A DNA stretch of 64,000 nucleotides from Isoetes taiwanensis (GCA_021234155.1 JAJEKV010000047.1:4849637-4913636), one strand, 5' to 3'; positions 21,893 to 33,838 are shown, numbered from the stretch's first letter. Numbers and translations: made by a program. Notes: generated from the sequence alone by a model not told the origin.

Positions 21893-21906
21893 GGCTCTAA
21901 TACCAA
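21893..21906 (-). other. primer binding site (tRNA-iMet type)
   Basis: On the minus strand the sequence is TTGGTATTAGAGCC, close to the TGGTATCAGAGC that pairs with the 3' end of plant initiator tRNA-Met. It lies two bases from the LTR edge. Confidence 0.8.
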
Positions 21907-21908
21907 CT

Positions 21909-22509
21909 TGATACAACAAAAGAAAGAACCACACTTCAAAATACAAAACTCAAGTAAACAAGTAAAGCTCTCCAATCTTTAGGAGGTTTATGACCACCCA
22001 ACCGGGCCAGGCTTTCCACAAGAATCGTTTCTTGCTGAAAACAATCGCAACCAAGAGACCTAAGTTTTAGAAGACAAGTTTGTTCAACCCTAACTATTGC
22101 AAGGCGCAGGATTTCTTAAGCACACGGCCGGATTTCTATTAAAGAATAAGAAGAGCAGTTGTATTTAAAGGCAGGATTAGCAAGATCCTAAATATCTGTG
22201 ATTCGGCCAAAAATATCTAAGATTAATCTTGTGACAGAGCTGAATCGACCCTTTTCTCTTGGATCCGGGAAGCTTCTGCTACTCTGATACGTTTTGGAGC
22301 AGTTTCGGATAAAGGGGTCGCGGGCCGTTATCAGCCACGCCCCTTTTCATTTAAAAAATGAACAACTTTAAAATGTTGACGTGCCTAACTATACCCAAAT
22401 GCAATGTTATAAAATATAACCCTTAACAAACAATTACTAGCCTTAGGAATACTAACTCATGTTGCGTCGTGCCTGAGCCGGTCCCCCAAGCCGGCATTGA
22501 GCCGTAACA
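21909..22509 (-). mobile_element. LTR of a Ty3/gypsy element
   Basis: On the plus strand the LTR begins TGATACAACA and ends GCCGTAACA, giving TG...CA ends, 601 bp. A primer site adjoins its left edge and a polypurine tract its right edge, so the same LTR is the 5' LTR for the Gag fragment to the left and the 3' LTR for the Pol to the right. A partial second copy lies at 28585-28918. Confidence 0.8.
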
Positions 22510-22527
22510 ATCCTTCCCTTCCCGAGG
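22510..22527 (-). other. polypurine tract
   Basis: In the element's sense this reads CCTCGGGAAGGGAAGGAT and directly adjoins the LTR. It would prime plus-strand DNA synthesis. Confidence 0.75.
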
Positions 22528-22856
22528 TTAAACGTCCGCGTTAACCTCGAGGGAAAAATCGTTTATCCTATTTCTGTTACGGATATTTATCTCTATAACT
22601 TCAGTTCCTTTAGAAGTTATAGTTCCCTCATTTCAGTTCAGTTAGAAATGACCTCAATTCCATTAGAGGATTTTTGTTCCCTTTTCAGTTAGGGTTGGCC
22701 TCAGTTCACTTAGAGGACTTAATCTCTTTACAGTCGTTAGTAAAGAATTTAGCAATTCTATGCATATCAATATCTAGATATTTTATCAATAAAACAATTG
22801 CAATTTTTTTAAAATAATATGGAATTCCAAATATAAAGTTTGAAGGACTTTGAACT

Positions 22857-25646
22857 TTATTCTTGCAAAGTTCTTTTGTATTCTTCCACCAAGGAACCGT
22901 ATTCTTTTAATTGAGTCTTAGAATACCATACTGCATCGGTGGACGGTTGAAATTTAAATTTCACGAGGTACCTTCGATAAGAGGAACTCCTAGTCTCCTT
23001 ATCTTGGTGTGTCAATATTTTCTCCGGTTCCAGCACCTCTTCATCACCCTTAATATTGGGAGGTTCCGATTGTTCCATTCTCTGCAAAATCTCAGGAGAA
23101 ATTTCACTTCCCTTATAGGGTTTCATTATTCCCACATTAAAAACTGGGTGCAAGTTAGTCCATTTCCCATATAAATGTAAACGATAAGCATTCTCACCAA
23201 CTTTGTCGTCAACTTGGAATGGACCGTAATACCTAGGTGCCAGTTTTACATACCGGTTACCCATCTTCCGTAGACGCTTTTTGGGGAGATGAATCCAAAC
23301 CCATTGATCTTTTTTGTACACAACCTTTTTTCGTTTCTTTGCAAGTTTGGAAGCCATCAAGTCCTGGCTTTTTTGGATTCGTGCTTTTACCTCTCGGAAG
23401 ATATCTGCAAAGTCTGTAGTGGCTTCATTGGAAGCAGGTACTTCTCCTCCGAGCTTTGCAACTGGGGATTCCAGAGAATATCTGTATACTACTTCAAAAG
23501 GAGTTCTTTGGGTCACTGAGTGCACTGTGTTATTATAGGCAAACTCTAAGAGATAAAGATATTCTTCCCACTGACTTTTCCTTTCAGCAACATAAGATCT
23601 CAGCATATCTTCAATAACTCGATTTACAACCTCAGACTGACCATCTGTTTGGGGATGATATGCAGTGGAAAACTTTAAAGTTGTGCCTAAGTTTTTCATA
23701 AGTCCACCCCAAATTTTGCTACAGAATAGGGGATCCCTATCTGTTATGATTGCATCTGGCATTCCATGGATCTTAAATATTTCCTTTAAGAAAATCTTGC
23801 TTGCTTGCGGGGCAGTCATGCTAGACTTACAGGGAATAAAATGAGCCTATTTAGACAACCTGTCTACTACTATCCAAATTTGATCATTCTTGTGGATAGT
23901 CTTTGGTAACCCTTGAATAAAATCCATGGTAATATGCTTCCATGGTTTTTCTGGGATAGGCAAAGGCTGTACTAATCCTGCAGGCTTACCAGTAGAAGCT
24001 TTTATTTGTTGGCAAATAAGACATGCTTCGACGTATTTTCTTACATCTCTTTCAAGCTTTGGCCAAAAGAAACGTCGTTTAACAGTTGCCAAAGTAGCTT
24101 GAATTCCTCTATGACCAGAGTATGGAGGTTCATGACATTCCTGTATAACCTTCAACCTGTATGCTTGTGTCACACAAGTACGATTTCGATAGAATAATAA
24201 TCCGTTATGGATCCTATACTCTGTCAAAGGATCTCTTCCATCCTTTTGTACCTGTGTATACGGAGTAGCAAAGGAGGGGTCGTTCACATATTCTTCTTTC
24301 ATTGGTTCCAAATCAACAAATTCTGCTACAGATATAGCTTGAAAATTTATTCGGCTTGATGCATCTGCAACCTGGTTCTCCTTCCCAGGCTTATATTCAA
24401 GTTGCATCCCTTCAAAATCCTTTATAGTGTCAATGAGCTTTAATTGCCGTGCATTGATAATATCTTGCGTTTGTATATGTTTCAAACGTTGCTGATCAAA
24501 ACGAGCCACAAACTTGGATCCCATAAGATAATGCCTCCACTTCTTAAGTGCATGAACTAAGGCAATCAATTCCTTTTCATAAGTGCTATACTTTTGCTCT
24601 AAGGGTTTGAGCATTCGGCTGACATAAGCTAATGGATGTCCCTCTTGCATCAATACTGCACCAATAGCATTTCCACTTGCATCCGAACAAACTGTAAAAG
24701 GCTTATTCCAGTCAAGTAGCACTAATACCGGTTCAGTTGCCATGTTCTCTTTCAGAATTCGGAAAGCTTCCTCGGCTTCCGGATTCCAAACAAAGGGGGT
24801 ATCTTTCTTTAAAAACCTGCTAAGAGGAAGGGTTACTTTTGCAAAATCCTTCACAAATCTTCGGTAGTAACTGCATAACTGTACAAAAGATCGTAAGTCC
24901 TTGAGATTTTCAGGCCGAGGCCAATCAATGATAACCCTAATCTTTTCGGGATCCATCCGTATGCCTTCTTTGGATATAATATGACCTAAATATCTAACTT
25001 CTTGCATAAAGAATCTGCTCTTGGATTCGTTAACAAACAGATTATTTTGTCTCAAAAGATCAAAAACCTGTTGGAGGTGTTGTTTATGCTCCTCAATAGT
25101 TCTGCTGTATATAAGTATATCATCAAAGAAGACTACAACACTTTTTCCTAGTACGGGTGCTAAAACTCTCCCCATAAGACGACAGAAAGTTGCCGGAGCA
25201 TTGGTCAGACCAAAAGGCATTACACGAAACTCATAGTGACCAAAAGTTGTTCTGAATGCCGTTTTACCAATGTCTTCTTCCTTTATTCGGACTTGATGAT
25301 ATCCTAATTTCAAATCAATTTTGCTAAATATGCAGGCACCTCGTAACTCATCAAATAAATCGTCAACCCTGGGTACTGGAAATTTATCTTTAACAGTCAA
25401 CTTATTAAGAGCCCTGTAATCCACGCACATTCTATATCCCTTATCTTTCTTTTTTATTAGGATGACGGGTGCACCAAAAGGTGAACAGCTTGGCCGTATT
25501 AGCTGTCGCTCTAATATCTCTGCTATCTGTTTCTCCAGCTCTAATTTTTCGAAATGACTGACTCGATAAGGTGCCCTATTTGGAGGTTGGGCATTTTCTT
25601 GCAACTGTATTGCATGATCCTCAGGACGATGAGTAAGAGACAGCAA
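22857..25646 (-). pseudogene. Ty3/gypsy Pol (RT-RNase H-integrase-chromodomain), one nonsense codon
   Basis: In element order: reverse transcriptase with CVDYRALNK, MPFGLTNAP and the catalytic FFDD; RNase H with CSDASGNAIGAVL and YEKELIALVHALKKWRHYL; integrase zinc finger (HRGIQAT...CLICQQIK); and integrase core with Asp in ITMDFI, Asp in TDRDPLF and Glu in DGQSEVVNR. The end region EPEKILTHQDKETRSSSYRR then YLVKFKF resembles a chromodomain, which would place it among chromoviruses. The two halves share one frame and are separated by a single TAG (23847, after VVDRLSK). The protease and Gag are missing: the sequence is cut at about 25646. The element is inactive but little decayed. Confidence 0.85.
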
Positions 25647-25860
25647 GGGTTACTAGGTTACTGTAATAATTTGGTTAATGGTAATACTGATCCACATTTG
25701 CGTGCTTGGGAGATGGAGTCAGGTATGATATTGACCTAACAGACCTTGCCATATAAACAGCACCAGGATCTTTGAAGCGGCGGGCAAGTACAGCAGCATT
25801 AGGTGCTTTTCTTGGAGCAGCATTCTCTCTGCCTTTAGGTATGGTCTTTTACATTTGGTA
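25647..25860 (+). pseudogene. fragment of an unidentified plant gene
   Basis: A plus-strand stretch reads DLTDLAI, stop, then TAPGSLKRRASTAALGAFLGAAFSLPLGM, with a possible splice donor after it. It has a hydrophobic, small-residue-rich segment that looks like a membrane helix. The in-frame TAA and lack of continuation make it a captured or decayed exon. I do not recognise the family. It abuts the cut end of the Pol gene. Confidence 0.35.
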
Positions 25861-28135
25861 ATATCAAGCTTGCTTTCAGTTTTTAGTTTTGCTATGTCCT
25901 AACTGTGGCACATTGACGCGATGAATCAGGTTATGTACACACTGCCCTGCAAGAACAATTAGTGGTGGCAAATAAAAATGCTACCAATGAACCAAGAAGA
26001 CAGCATGAAAGTGCTGTGACTGAAATAATCGTTGTACAGTGATCAACATATTTTGTTGAGATGCACTTGTTAGTCACTATAGATAAGTTGGGAACTGCAA
26101 TAACATTGGAAAAAAGAACTGGATGTTCAAACAGACAAAGCATTGAGATAACACAGGCTTGTTACGAAGTTGAATATGCTTGGTGTCAATATAGTTGAAC
26201 ATGATACTTTTGAAGTTAGCCTTAGCAAGTGATTAAGCACATTTTACATGTTCTATTTATTTGCCACAATTGTTATGCAATATTTTCTATTTCCGAAGCT
26301 GCATAATATCTCTGCCACCTCGCGGTAAACCCATTGGGATGATGACCAAGCAAATCCTAGAAATTGTGTATAGATGCAAGGAAATTTCAACATCAAATAT
26401 TCGGACTTGGAACATTTAGGTTCACTTATGCATGAACATCTCAAAACAAATGTGTTCCTCCATTATTAAATTATTATATTATGCCAAATCTAGTTAGTTA
26501 GGCCTATATATATGCTTTGATTTCCTAAGGTTTATGGTACGGATTTGTTTGCGGTTGGGTGTCAATTCTTGGGATTAGGGCTTAGAAGTCATTTTCTATT
26601 GTGGAAATCGAAGGCCGAAGTTTCAAAGGTTGAACATTGGCGCTTCTAGTCGCCTTGTTGCTAGCACATTCTTGGTTTTTGGATGTCCGATTCCAGGAAT
26701 TGTGTTCTAAGGTAAGTTTGGGCGCTGTGTTGTAGGGGGTGAATCTCTGATTGTCCTTGTTGAGGGATGGTTCTTGCTTTTTGAGACCTACTTTTGCTTC
26801 TAGGGTCAATTCTTGGTAATATGGTTTGGATTTTGGGAAGGGCAATATACAGGGCTATCAAGTCAAATATTTGTTGCAAATTTCATTCTTCAAGGAAAGG
26901 TATTTCAACATCTTTGTCTATTGAAAACCATCTTGTTGCAAGGGAGTTTTTTTTCTGTTTTCTGCTTTTGAGCTCCTTTGGAAGCCAACCTCTTACATCA
27001 AAATGAAATCATACGAATTTGGAAGTGTACATTCCAGTATAGTACTTGAAGAATATGCTATTATTCACAACATGAATGCCTAAGCTAAGCAAAATGCATT
27101 GGACCTCTATCATTACCAGCATAAAGTATTGACAGCTGCTTAAATGTATGCCAATATTGGCTACTGTTCTTATTCTTAACTTTCCTCGCCATATCTCATT
27201 TTAAAAAGTTTGGCATTCTCTAGTCTCATTATATACATGGTTCTTGAAATAAACAAGATTGTTTGGAAGTATAATGTGTTTAACAAGTGTTGCCTTATGC
27301 AGGTTGCACCGATTTCTCAGGGGTTCCCTTTCCTTGACTTAATTCCCAAAAAGCCCTTCGTATTTTTAAAATTCCCAAAATGCCCTTAAATTTTAAATAT
27401 TTTCCCAAAAATAGCCCCATACATTTTATAGTTCTGAAATTCGTGTGTTCTTTATTTCACAGGTTGCTAAACTCTTTAGCTGCATTTTGGAAGATAAAGG
27501 TAGTTCGTTGGCTACAGAGGATTTCGTTTCTAAATGTTCGGGGTTATGGTTTTGAATTGATTGTCAAAATATGACTTTGAACTATGATTTAAGCCACTTC
27601 ACCCTCCGGCCATGGAGGGCAACCCTCCGTGCGCAGCACCTTGTTTTTTTATATTACTCGTCATTTCCATATCCATAGATGATGTTTTAATGCATCCTTT
27701 GCATCAACATTTAATGTTCTTTCCTGAAGCATAAATGAAGCATAAACAGTGACTAGTTTTTCCTGCTCTGCTACTAAATACTCAGGGAATAAAATATGTT
27801 CATATTTGTTGACCTTCATGTGACCTTTTCAGTTATTAATTGCCATATGAACTTTATTTAAAAGGAAATTGAGTTCCTTCATGGCAGCCTTTAATGGCAC
27901 TACTAAATTGGCAAGACCTTATAAATTGAGGTGGCACTACCAAATTCGCAACCAACGAAGTTTTCCATATATATAGGTAATCTTGTTGGGCACGTTGCCA
28001 TATCACATCATAGCCATTGAAATTGTTTACATGGTTGTGGTTTTAGTTTTGCCCTTAAGTGCACAGCCAATGGTTGCGGTGTGTTGATGTTGCCATCTCT
28101 TTATTTCCTAAGGGCCCGAAGGGCCCAAAAATTTT
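25861..28135. other. long stretch without recognisable genes
   Basis: The sequence is AT-rich with short frames only. A small hairpin-rich stretch at 27602-27640 (CCCTCCGGCCATGGAGGG) and a palindrome at 28112-28126 (GGGCCCGAAGGGCCC) are the only structures noted. Long introns or old transposon debris are possible. Confidence 0.4.
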
Positions 28136-28140
28136 TTTGA

Positions 28141-28576
28141 TACAACAACTAACACATAACTACCATTAACATTAATTAACTTAAACCATTGCATCTAACA
28201 TTTTTAAATTACAATCCCCCTGAAACCCCCTTTGGTTACGTAGGGCAGCGAGAGCCCCTAAGAACTTACAATACGTGTACAAAATTAACACCATTAAGTA
28301 CATTCTCTCAAACCTTATAGTATTTTATAAACCTTAATATACAGTATACAAAAACTTGTACATGCATACCCCACAAACGAGGATCGCTATGTACGGTCCT
28401 GATCTTGGAATAAAGGGCAAATATGCCCATCCAACAGCTCTCGTTGCCTGGAGTAACCCCCCGTGTGAATATGCACCCAAACCAAAGGGGGTTTCAGGGG
28501 GATTGTAATTTAAAAATGTTAAATGCAATGGTTTAAGTTAATTAATGTTAATGGTAGTTATGTGTTAGTTGTTGTA
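28141..28576. mobile_element. foldback/MITE-like element with about 95-bp inverted repeats
   Basis: The left arm 28141-28235 (TACAACAACTAACACATAAC...) is the reverse complement of 28482-28576 with only a few mismatches. The arms end in ...CCCCCTGAAACCCCCTTTGG. The 245-bp centre has no coding capacity. It abuts the truncated LTR fragment to its right, and the bases just left of it (TTGATACAACA) coincide with the LTR's own terminus, so it may have inserted at the LTR edge. No clear target duplication was found. Confidence 0.75.
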
Positions 28577-28584
28577 AAAGGTGA

Positions 28585-28918
28585 AAGATCCTAAATATCC
28601 GTGATTCGGCCAAAAATAAGATTAATCTTGTGACAGAGCCGAATCGACCCTTTTCTCTTGGATCCGGGAAGCTTCTGCTACTCTGATACGTTTTGGAGCA
28701 GTTTCGGATAAAGGGGTCGCGGGCCGTTATCAGCCACGCCCCTTTTCATTTTAAAAATGAACAATTGGTTCTTTAACTTTAAAATGTTGACGTGCCTATC
28801 TACCCAAATGCAATGTTATAAAATATAATCCTTAACAAACAATTACTAGCCTTAGGAATACTAACTCATGTTGCGTCGTGCCTGAGCCGCTCCCCCAAGC
28901 CGGCATTGAGCCGTAACA
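28585..28918 (-). mobile_element. truncated LTR, same family as 21909-22509
   Basis: The match runs from AGATCCTAAATAT to the LTR end GCCGTAACA, including the long shared stretch GATACGTTTTGGAGCAG. The first approximately 270 bp of the LTR are missing, replaced by the foldback element. Small indels (for example a lost ATCTA-type word near 28615) separate it from the other copy. Confidence 0.85.
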
Positions 28919-29284
28919 ATATCCAAAACATTTTAAATCACCACTGCTCTAATATTTAATACTTGTGGAAAAGAAGATAGGAAGGGGTTAGTTTCCAGAA
29001 AGACATCAATACAATAGTGCATTTTGAAGTTTTGGATGTACACAATGTTTGGACACAATATAGAAATTATCCTCAAATATAAGAAAAAGGTTGGAAGGTG
29101 AGAATGGGAGGGGTCTTAAATAATGTACCTTGACATCATGGTGGTGATACCATTCAACTAACAATGTTAAATTATTGACAACAATTATTTATACGTAATT
29201 AAAAAAAGAACACGAAAAAATCTGTATTACATTGATCAAAGATGTTTATACAACAAAATTTATACTAAGCTACCATTTGCTACC
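28919..29284. other. intergenic stretch, nothing recognised
   Basis: AT-rich, no open frame of note. It lies between the LTR fragment and the histone-like fragment. Confidence 0.4.
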
Positions 29285-29656
29285 TCAGAACCTTTTTGTG
29301 GTAACCCTCATGATGGTAACCCTCTTCATGTGAATGGCACAAAGATTAGTATTCTGAAAGAGGGATACCAAATGGACCTCGGTTACCTCCTGTGCTCTTT
29401 TGGAACTTCCTAATCTCTCTTTGCCAAGTGCTTCTTTCTTTCTTGGTGCTTGTTGTTGAGGATTCCCGAGGTCCTCCGCTATGTGTTCTTGGTTTGCCGC
29501 TTGATCAGCTGACGTGTTAGCATGCTCTTGTGCCAATCTTCGTGCAGTCTTCGTGCTGCTGCTACAGCTTCTTGGTTGGCCTTGTGTGTATACGTCCTTC
29601 TCCTCTTGTGGTGCCAGTGGGGTTGGCGTTGGTTGCAGGTGTTGTGCATTATGCAA
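29285..29656 (-). pseudogene. fragment of a histone H3/CENH3-like gene
   Basis: The 123-codon frame ends with QEVTEVHLVSLF and TNLCAIHMKRVTIM, the alpha-2/loop-2 region of histone H3 (canonical form: [21 protein letters not shown]). The N-terminal part holds TKTARR followed by a long Ala/Gln/Glu-rich, basic tail (residues 36-85), like the extended variable tails of CENH3. The alphaN and alpha-1 segments that should lie between are absent, and after RVTIM the sequence runs into a short repeat of AGGGTTACCA and stops. It is therefore an internally deleted pseudogene, perhaps a retrocopy since no intron is visible. The H3 family assignment is firm; CENH3 rather than H3 is inferred from the long tail. 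Confidence 0.75.
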
Positions 29657-29739
29657 GATAAATATGGGTGTTTATATGTGGATTCTTCTTAGCCTAATAA
29701 CAGGATGCATATGCAATCGAATGGGTCAAATTCATACAT

Positions 29740-29990
29740 GAAGCATTCCGAAACCAAAGAATGTGTCATTTACAATAAATCTACTATGATCTGCATGTTT
29801 GCAGGTCAAATATAATGGTAGAACAACCATATCCAGACAAAGTCAAAAGGTTGTATCTAACTATATATAAGATTACTAGATTTTTTTTTTTTTTGGAATT
29901 ATCTATGTCTTATGGTAGAAAACCATATCCAAACAAAGTCAAAAGTTGGTATCTAACTATATATAAGAATACTAGAAATTTTTAGCAGGG
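29740..29990. repeat. imperfect direct repeat of about 100 bp
   Basis: GGTAGAACAACCATATCCAG... and GGTAGAAAACCATATCCAAA... each continue through CAAAGTCAAAAG and GTATCTAACTATATATAAGA. The two copies are separated by a T-run (29881-29894). No gene is involved. Confidence 0.8.
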
Positions 29991-30099
29991 TTGCCTAACC
30001 CGAGCTGCACACTTTCCTGCATTTCTAGCTATGCCATGTGTCGTGCCACGTCAGCTATAATAATTTTTAGTCGTCTGATTCTGTATTTTCTGATCGTAG

Positions 30100-30500
30100 G
30101 GTCAGGGAAATTAGAAAAGCAAGTAATTGTCTGCCAGAGTTTTGGCGATATAGCCTCTTTGCCTCCGTCGGAGCAAGAGGTAGCCAGAGAGTGGGTTCTT
30201 ATTTGCAAGTTCTGTTGAGGAGACTTTGGCAAGTTGCTATTCCCTATTGGAGCTCGGAAGATAAGCTTCAAGCAAGACTTTGCCTTGCTGGCATTTTTGC
30301 TCTCACTCTTGCAACCACAGGGATTAGTGTTGGCTTTAATTTCCTTGGAAGAGACTTCTATCATGCGCTTGCAAGTATGCAAGTCCCTCTGACACTGGAA
30401 AATTTGTTGCAAGGTTTCATCCTGAGAGCAATTGGATTGACAGGCTGGAAGAATATTCGAGATTCTCTGAGAGAGGGAGACAAGATTTGGAAGACTTTTA
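30100..30500 (+). pseudogene. exon fragment of an ABCD-type (ABCD2-like) half transporter
   Basis: The frame from about 30170 reads LLRRLWQVAIPYWSSEDK, then ALTLATTGISVGF and NFLGRDFYHALAS, which I recognise as the first transmembrane part of plant plastid-type ABCD half transporters. After ALAS the similarity ends and the frame runs on for about 40 unrelated residues, suggesting read-through into an intron. No nucleotide-binding domain is present. It is a lone exon, probably carried here by a transposon or left from a deleted gene. Confidence 0.7.
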
Positions 30501-32212
30501 TGAGCAATTAACCAAATGAAAAAAATTTACTTTTGGAGGGCAGTAAGAATTCCAAATGTTCTTAAACAGACTTTTGCGTTCATCTTCTGTAATGGACCAT
30601 TTATATTCAACTTTAACAGGAGTAACCCTATGGTTTAGAATGGCATATACTGAACTAACTTTATATCTATTGTTGCCATTAATTTTCCAAGTAAGGCCAT
30701 CGTCACAGTCAGATAGATTGGTGAATTGTGTCAGGATATTCTTGAAATGAAGGAAAATAGTTTTGTCACTTGAGATACCATGAATTAATCTCCTAAGATT
30801 GGTCCAGAAAATAATATGACCATTTCTATATAAATCTTTGACATGAATAATACCATGATCAGACCATTTCCTATAAGTGTTCGGGTGCCTCAAAGCAAGA
30901 ATGTTTCCATTGCAATCCTTAAAAACAACAGACCAAAAGAGAGAAGAGTACATATGGTGATCTTGCATATCAGGGTTATCAAAGCAGTGCTGCAAAACAT
31001 TCCAGGCCTTTATCATGTTATACATAAGAGGCGAGGTGTTGTTACCAGGATGAAGAATGTTGAAAGTAGACTCAGGAAGACAATGCTTAACAGATGGATG
31101 ACCCTCTAGATAAGAACAACTAATCCAATGTCGGATAAAAATTGAGGCCATAGAATTATTTCCAGATAAAGTTCTCCATATGAATTTGCCTACTAAGGCA
31201 CATGCTTGTAATATAAATTTTTGCAGCCCAAACCTTCATAAGCTTTAGCCCGAGTGACAGAGCCCCAATTGACTGAGTGATTACCCATCCAAATGAAATT
31301 TCTAATAATTTTCTCAAGCTCATTGTAGATAGATTTTGGAGCAAGAAGAGCAGAGGAGAAGTAAATATGGGAGACTGCAAGAACAGAGTTTGCAATTAAG
31401 GTTCTACCAGCCAAAGATAGAGTATTTCTGAAAATATTCAACTTTTTCCTAATTCTCTGGAGAATATGATCCCATAGTCCTTTAATGCTGGGATTGAGAG
31501 ATAAAGGCATCACAAGAAGTTTGGTGGCTTGCATGACATTTAGGATCTTAATGTCACATAGACTATTCTGAGAAAAGTCACCAATAATAAGACTTTTTGC
31601 AATGTTTAGGTAAATTCTCGAGGCAACTGAGAATAAATCAATAATGTCCAAGAATTTGGCAATGTTATCTGTAGTGGGGTCAAGAAATGCAAATGTATCA
31701 TCTGCATATTGGGAAAAACGAGGCTACCTTTGTTATCAGGAAGATTAAGTCCCCTAATATTCCCAGAGTCTTGATGAAAGTCAACTGCCCTTGTGAGCAT
31801 TTCAGCCACCACAAGAAATAAGTAGGGAGCTAAGGGGTAGCCCTGCCTGACACCTCGAGCCAATTGGAAGAAACTAGAAGGAGAGCCATTTATTAAGACA
31901 GCGGAGTTAGCCATAGAATTAAGACCAAGGATTAAGAAAATTATTTTGGATTGAATCCAATCTTATTCAAGGCAAACTCAAGGAAGTCCCAATTAACAGA
32001 ATCAAAAGCTCTTTTGAAATCCAACTTTAAGAGAACACAATTTTGGGAGGATACCTTATTCCAATGTAAACCTTCCATGGCCACAATGTAATTGTCCAAA
32101 ATAAATCTGTTAGGCAGGAAAGCAGATTGCTTGAGGGCTGCAATCTATGGAATTTTGAGTGAGACTTCTGAAGCTTCTCTATGGCATGTCTGCTTACAAG
32201 GTTCTTGAGCAC
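30498..32212 (-). pseudogene. L1-type plant LINE reverse transcriptase, broken
   Basis: In minus order: the FxLPNRFxLDNY-type region (about 32120, frame-broken), LDFKRAFDS (motif A, about 32015), MANSAVLINGSPSSFFQLARG then GVRQGYPLAPYLF (motif B, 31914-31800), YADDTFAFLDP (motif C, about 31710), the thumb-like HILQRIRKKLNIF, and then the region ahead of the zinc-binding domain with WNSYCPPKVNFF. At least four frame breaks are present. It is cut at about 30498, next to the ABCD exon. Part of it (from about 31776) belongs to the segmental duplication and recurs at 54426-54862. Confidence 0.8.
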
Positions 32213-32377
32213 TCCAATATGCGCGTCAAGTGCACATGCGCTACTCTTTGTGTAGCCAAATGTGTCAGGTACGTGGCTAGGAAGTTTATCCAGTGTTGAT
32301 AATATGGGTTCGCTTGAAGGATCTCAATGATATTCCAAGGTATAAGTTACCCAAAGGGTGTTATTAGGTAGGGGCAC

Positions 32378-32803
32378 TTGCCTTGCTTGTACCGAAGGTT
32401 GCATGTGGATGTGTCCATGAAGGTGGTGGCTGGGAGATGGTTGAGGCGAAGGCGAAGGAGGAGACTAAGCTATAATGCAAAAGTTGGAAGGTGGCTACTC
32501 AACAAACAATGGCATTATAGTTTGTCAGATATCTACCAGTCTCTAGATCAAGACATTCCCTTAAAAGCAGGGAAGAGACAGGGAATGAGTAACATTATAG
32601 CTAAAGCAGTTTTAGCCAATTCTTGTCCATCTACTCCAAGAAGATTCAATTCTTTAGATGGCTGGCCTTTCAAGGGGGGCTGAGTACAAATGTGAGTTTA
32701 TATAGTATCACAGATGAAGATAAATGTTCAATCGGATGTCCGGTTCAGGAGTCCATTGGGCATCTTTTCTTTTGCCCCATGATCATAGAGTTCTGGGATT
32801 AAG
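32378..32803 (+). pseudogene. LINE-derived zinc-binding (zf-RVT-like) fragment, frameshifted copy
   Basis: The frame has a basic RRRRRRR tract, then RWLLNKQWHYSLSDIYQSL. In copy 2 (55015-55443) it continues into a zf-RVT-like domain. Here five bases are missing at about 32627 (TTCTTGTCCATC versus TTCTTGGAAATCCATC in copy 2), so the frame shifts and the CSIGCPVQESIGHLFFCP region falls out of frame. It lies on the strand opposite to the LINE fragment on its left. Confidence 0.6.
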
Positions 32804-33838
32804 TCGACGATCATTGGCTTGTCTGTCCTTGAATTGGAATGGCCATGGCTGATATTAATCTCAGATAGAAGCTGTATTGATGCCTCGCTTGTGGACATTG
32901 CTCTCTGATGGAAGTTGCATTGATGGGTTTATCTCACCACATGCAGACGGGTAGGAGATATAATAGAGGACTTGACAGATTAGATACTTTGGAAGGGTTC
33001 TACTTCTTCTTTAGATACCATTAGCTCAATAAGGACGGGATGGAGGAAAATGGTGCCGACAATGTTGCAGTTATTCAATGTTAACTGTATCAAGTGGGGG
33101 ATCTAGGTGTGGAAAAGGAGTTGCCTCTCTCTATAGTACCTGCCCTCAGGAGAAGATTGGTGATCTCCCATATAGTACCCATATGGTGGGGAAGAAGAGG
33201 TAATGCTCTATTGAGTACTACCTGGGTGAAACCCTCCACATTTATAGCTACAATTCTTTCTATCTTCCCTTACAAGGAGACCATGTGTTTGAAAAATTGA
33301 AGGAAACTAAGTTTCCAGCCCATGAAGAGCATGTAAGGAAGCATTATAATGGACCCAGTATACAGTGAACAATGATTGCTTTAATATATTGCAATACAAT
33401 TCCCATTCAAGAAACAGGGATCCTTTTAACAAATAGATGACGTCCCTTTTTGCAATATCATAAACTGGAAATTATTCACTCAGAGGGAGCCTGCACAATT
33501 GCCATTCAAGAAAGTGGATCCTTTTAGCAAACTGCCTTTAATGCTTTGCTACTTGTTGTTACATAATAGAATAGCATACCGAGTACTGAGAAAATGCATG
33601 GAGTTTCGGTTAGCTTTTGCATTGTTTACTCTGTGGCAATGTCTTTAAGGTATCGGCAAGACTAGATCTTTGGTTTGGGTAGTGCATTACTTGAGTTCAA
33701 TGAATTTTTTGACCTCTATTTGATCCGATACATTCGTTCTCTGCTAAGCATTTGCATTTCTAAGTTTTGGTTAATCTGACAATACTCTCGAAAGAGAGTA
33801 TAGGAGAGACTTATCCATGAGTTTGAGATTCTTGCAGA
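32804..33838. other. non-coding part of the duplicated block
   Basis: Short frames only. Sequence such as AAAATTGAAGGAA at about 33290 marks the point where copy 2 has its extra 680 bp. No gene is recognised. Confidence 0.4.

Noticed and set aside
27602-28126. Short hairpins (CCCTCCGGCCATGGAGGG, GGGCCCGAAGGGCCC) as rho-independent terminators or riboswitches
   Set aside because: The context is a plant nuclear genome, without any adjacent gene; they are more likely ends of transposon debris.
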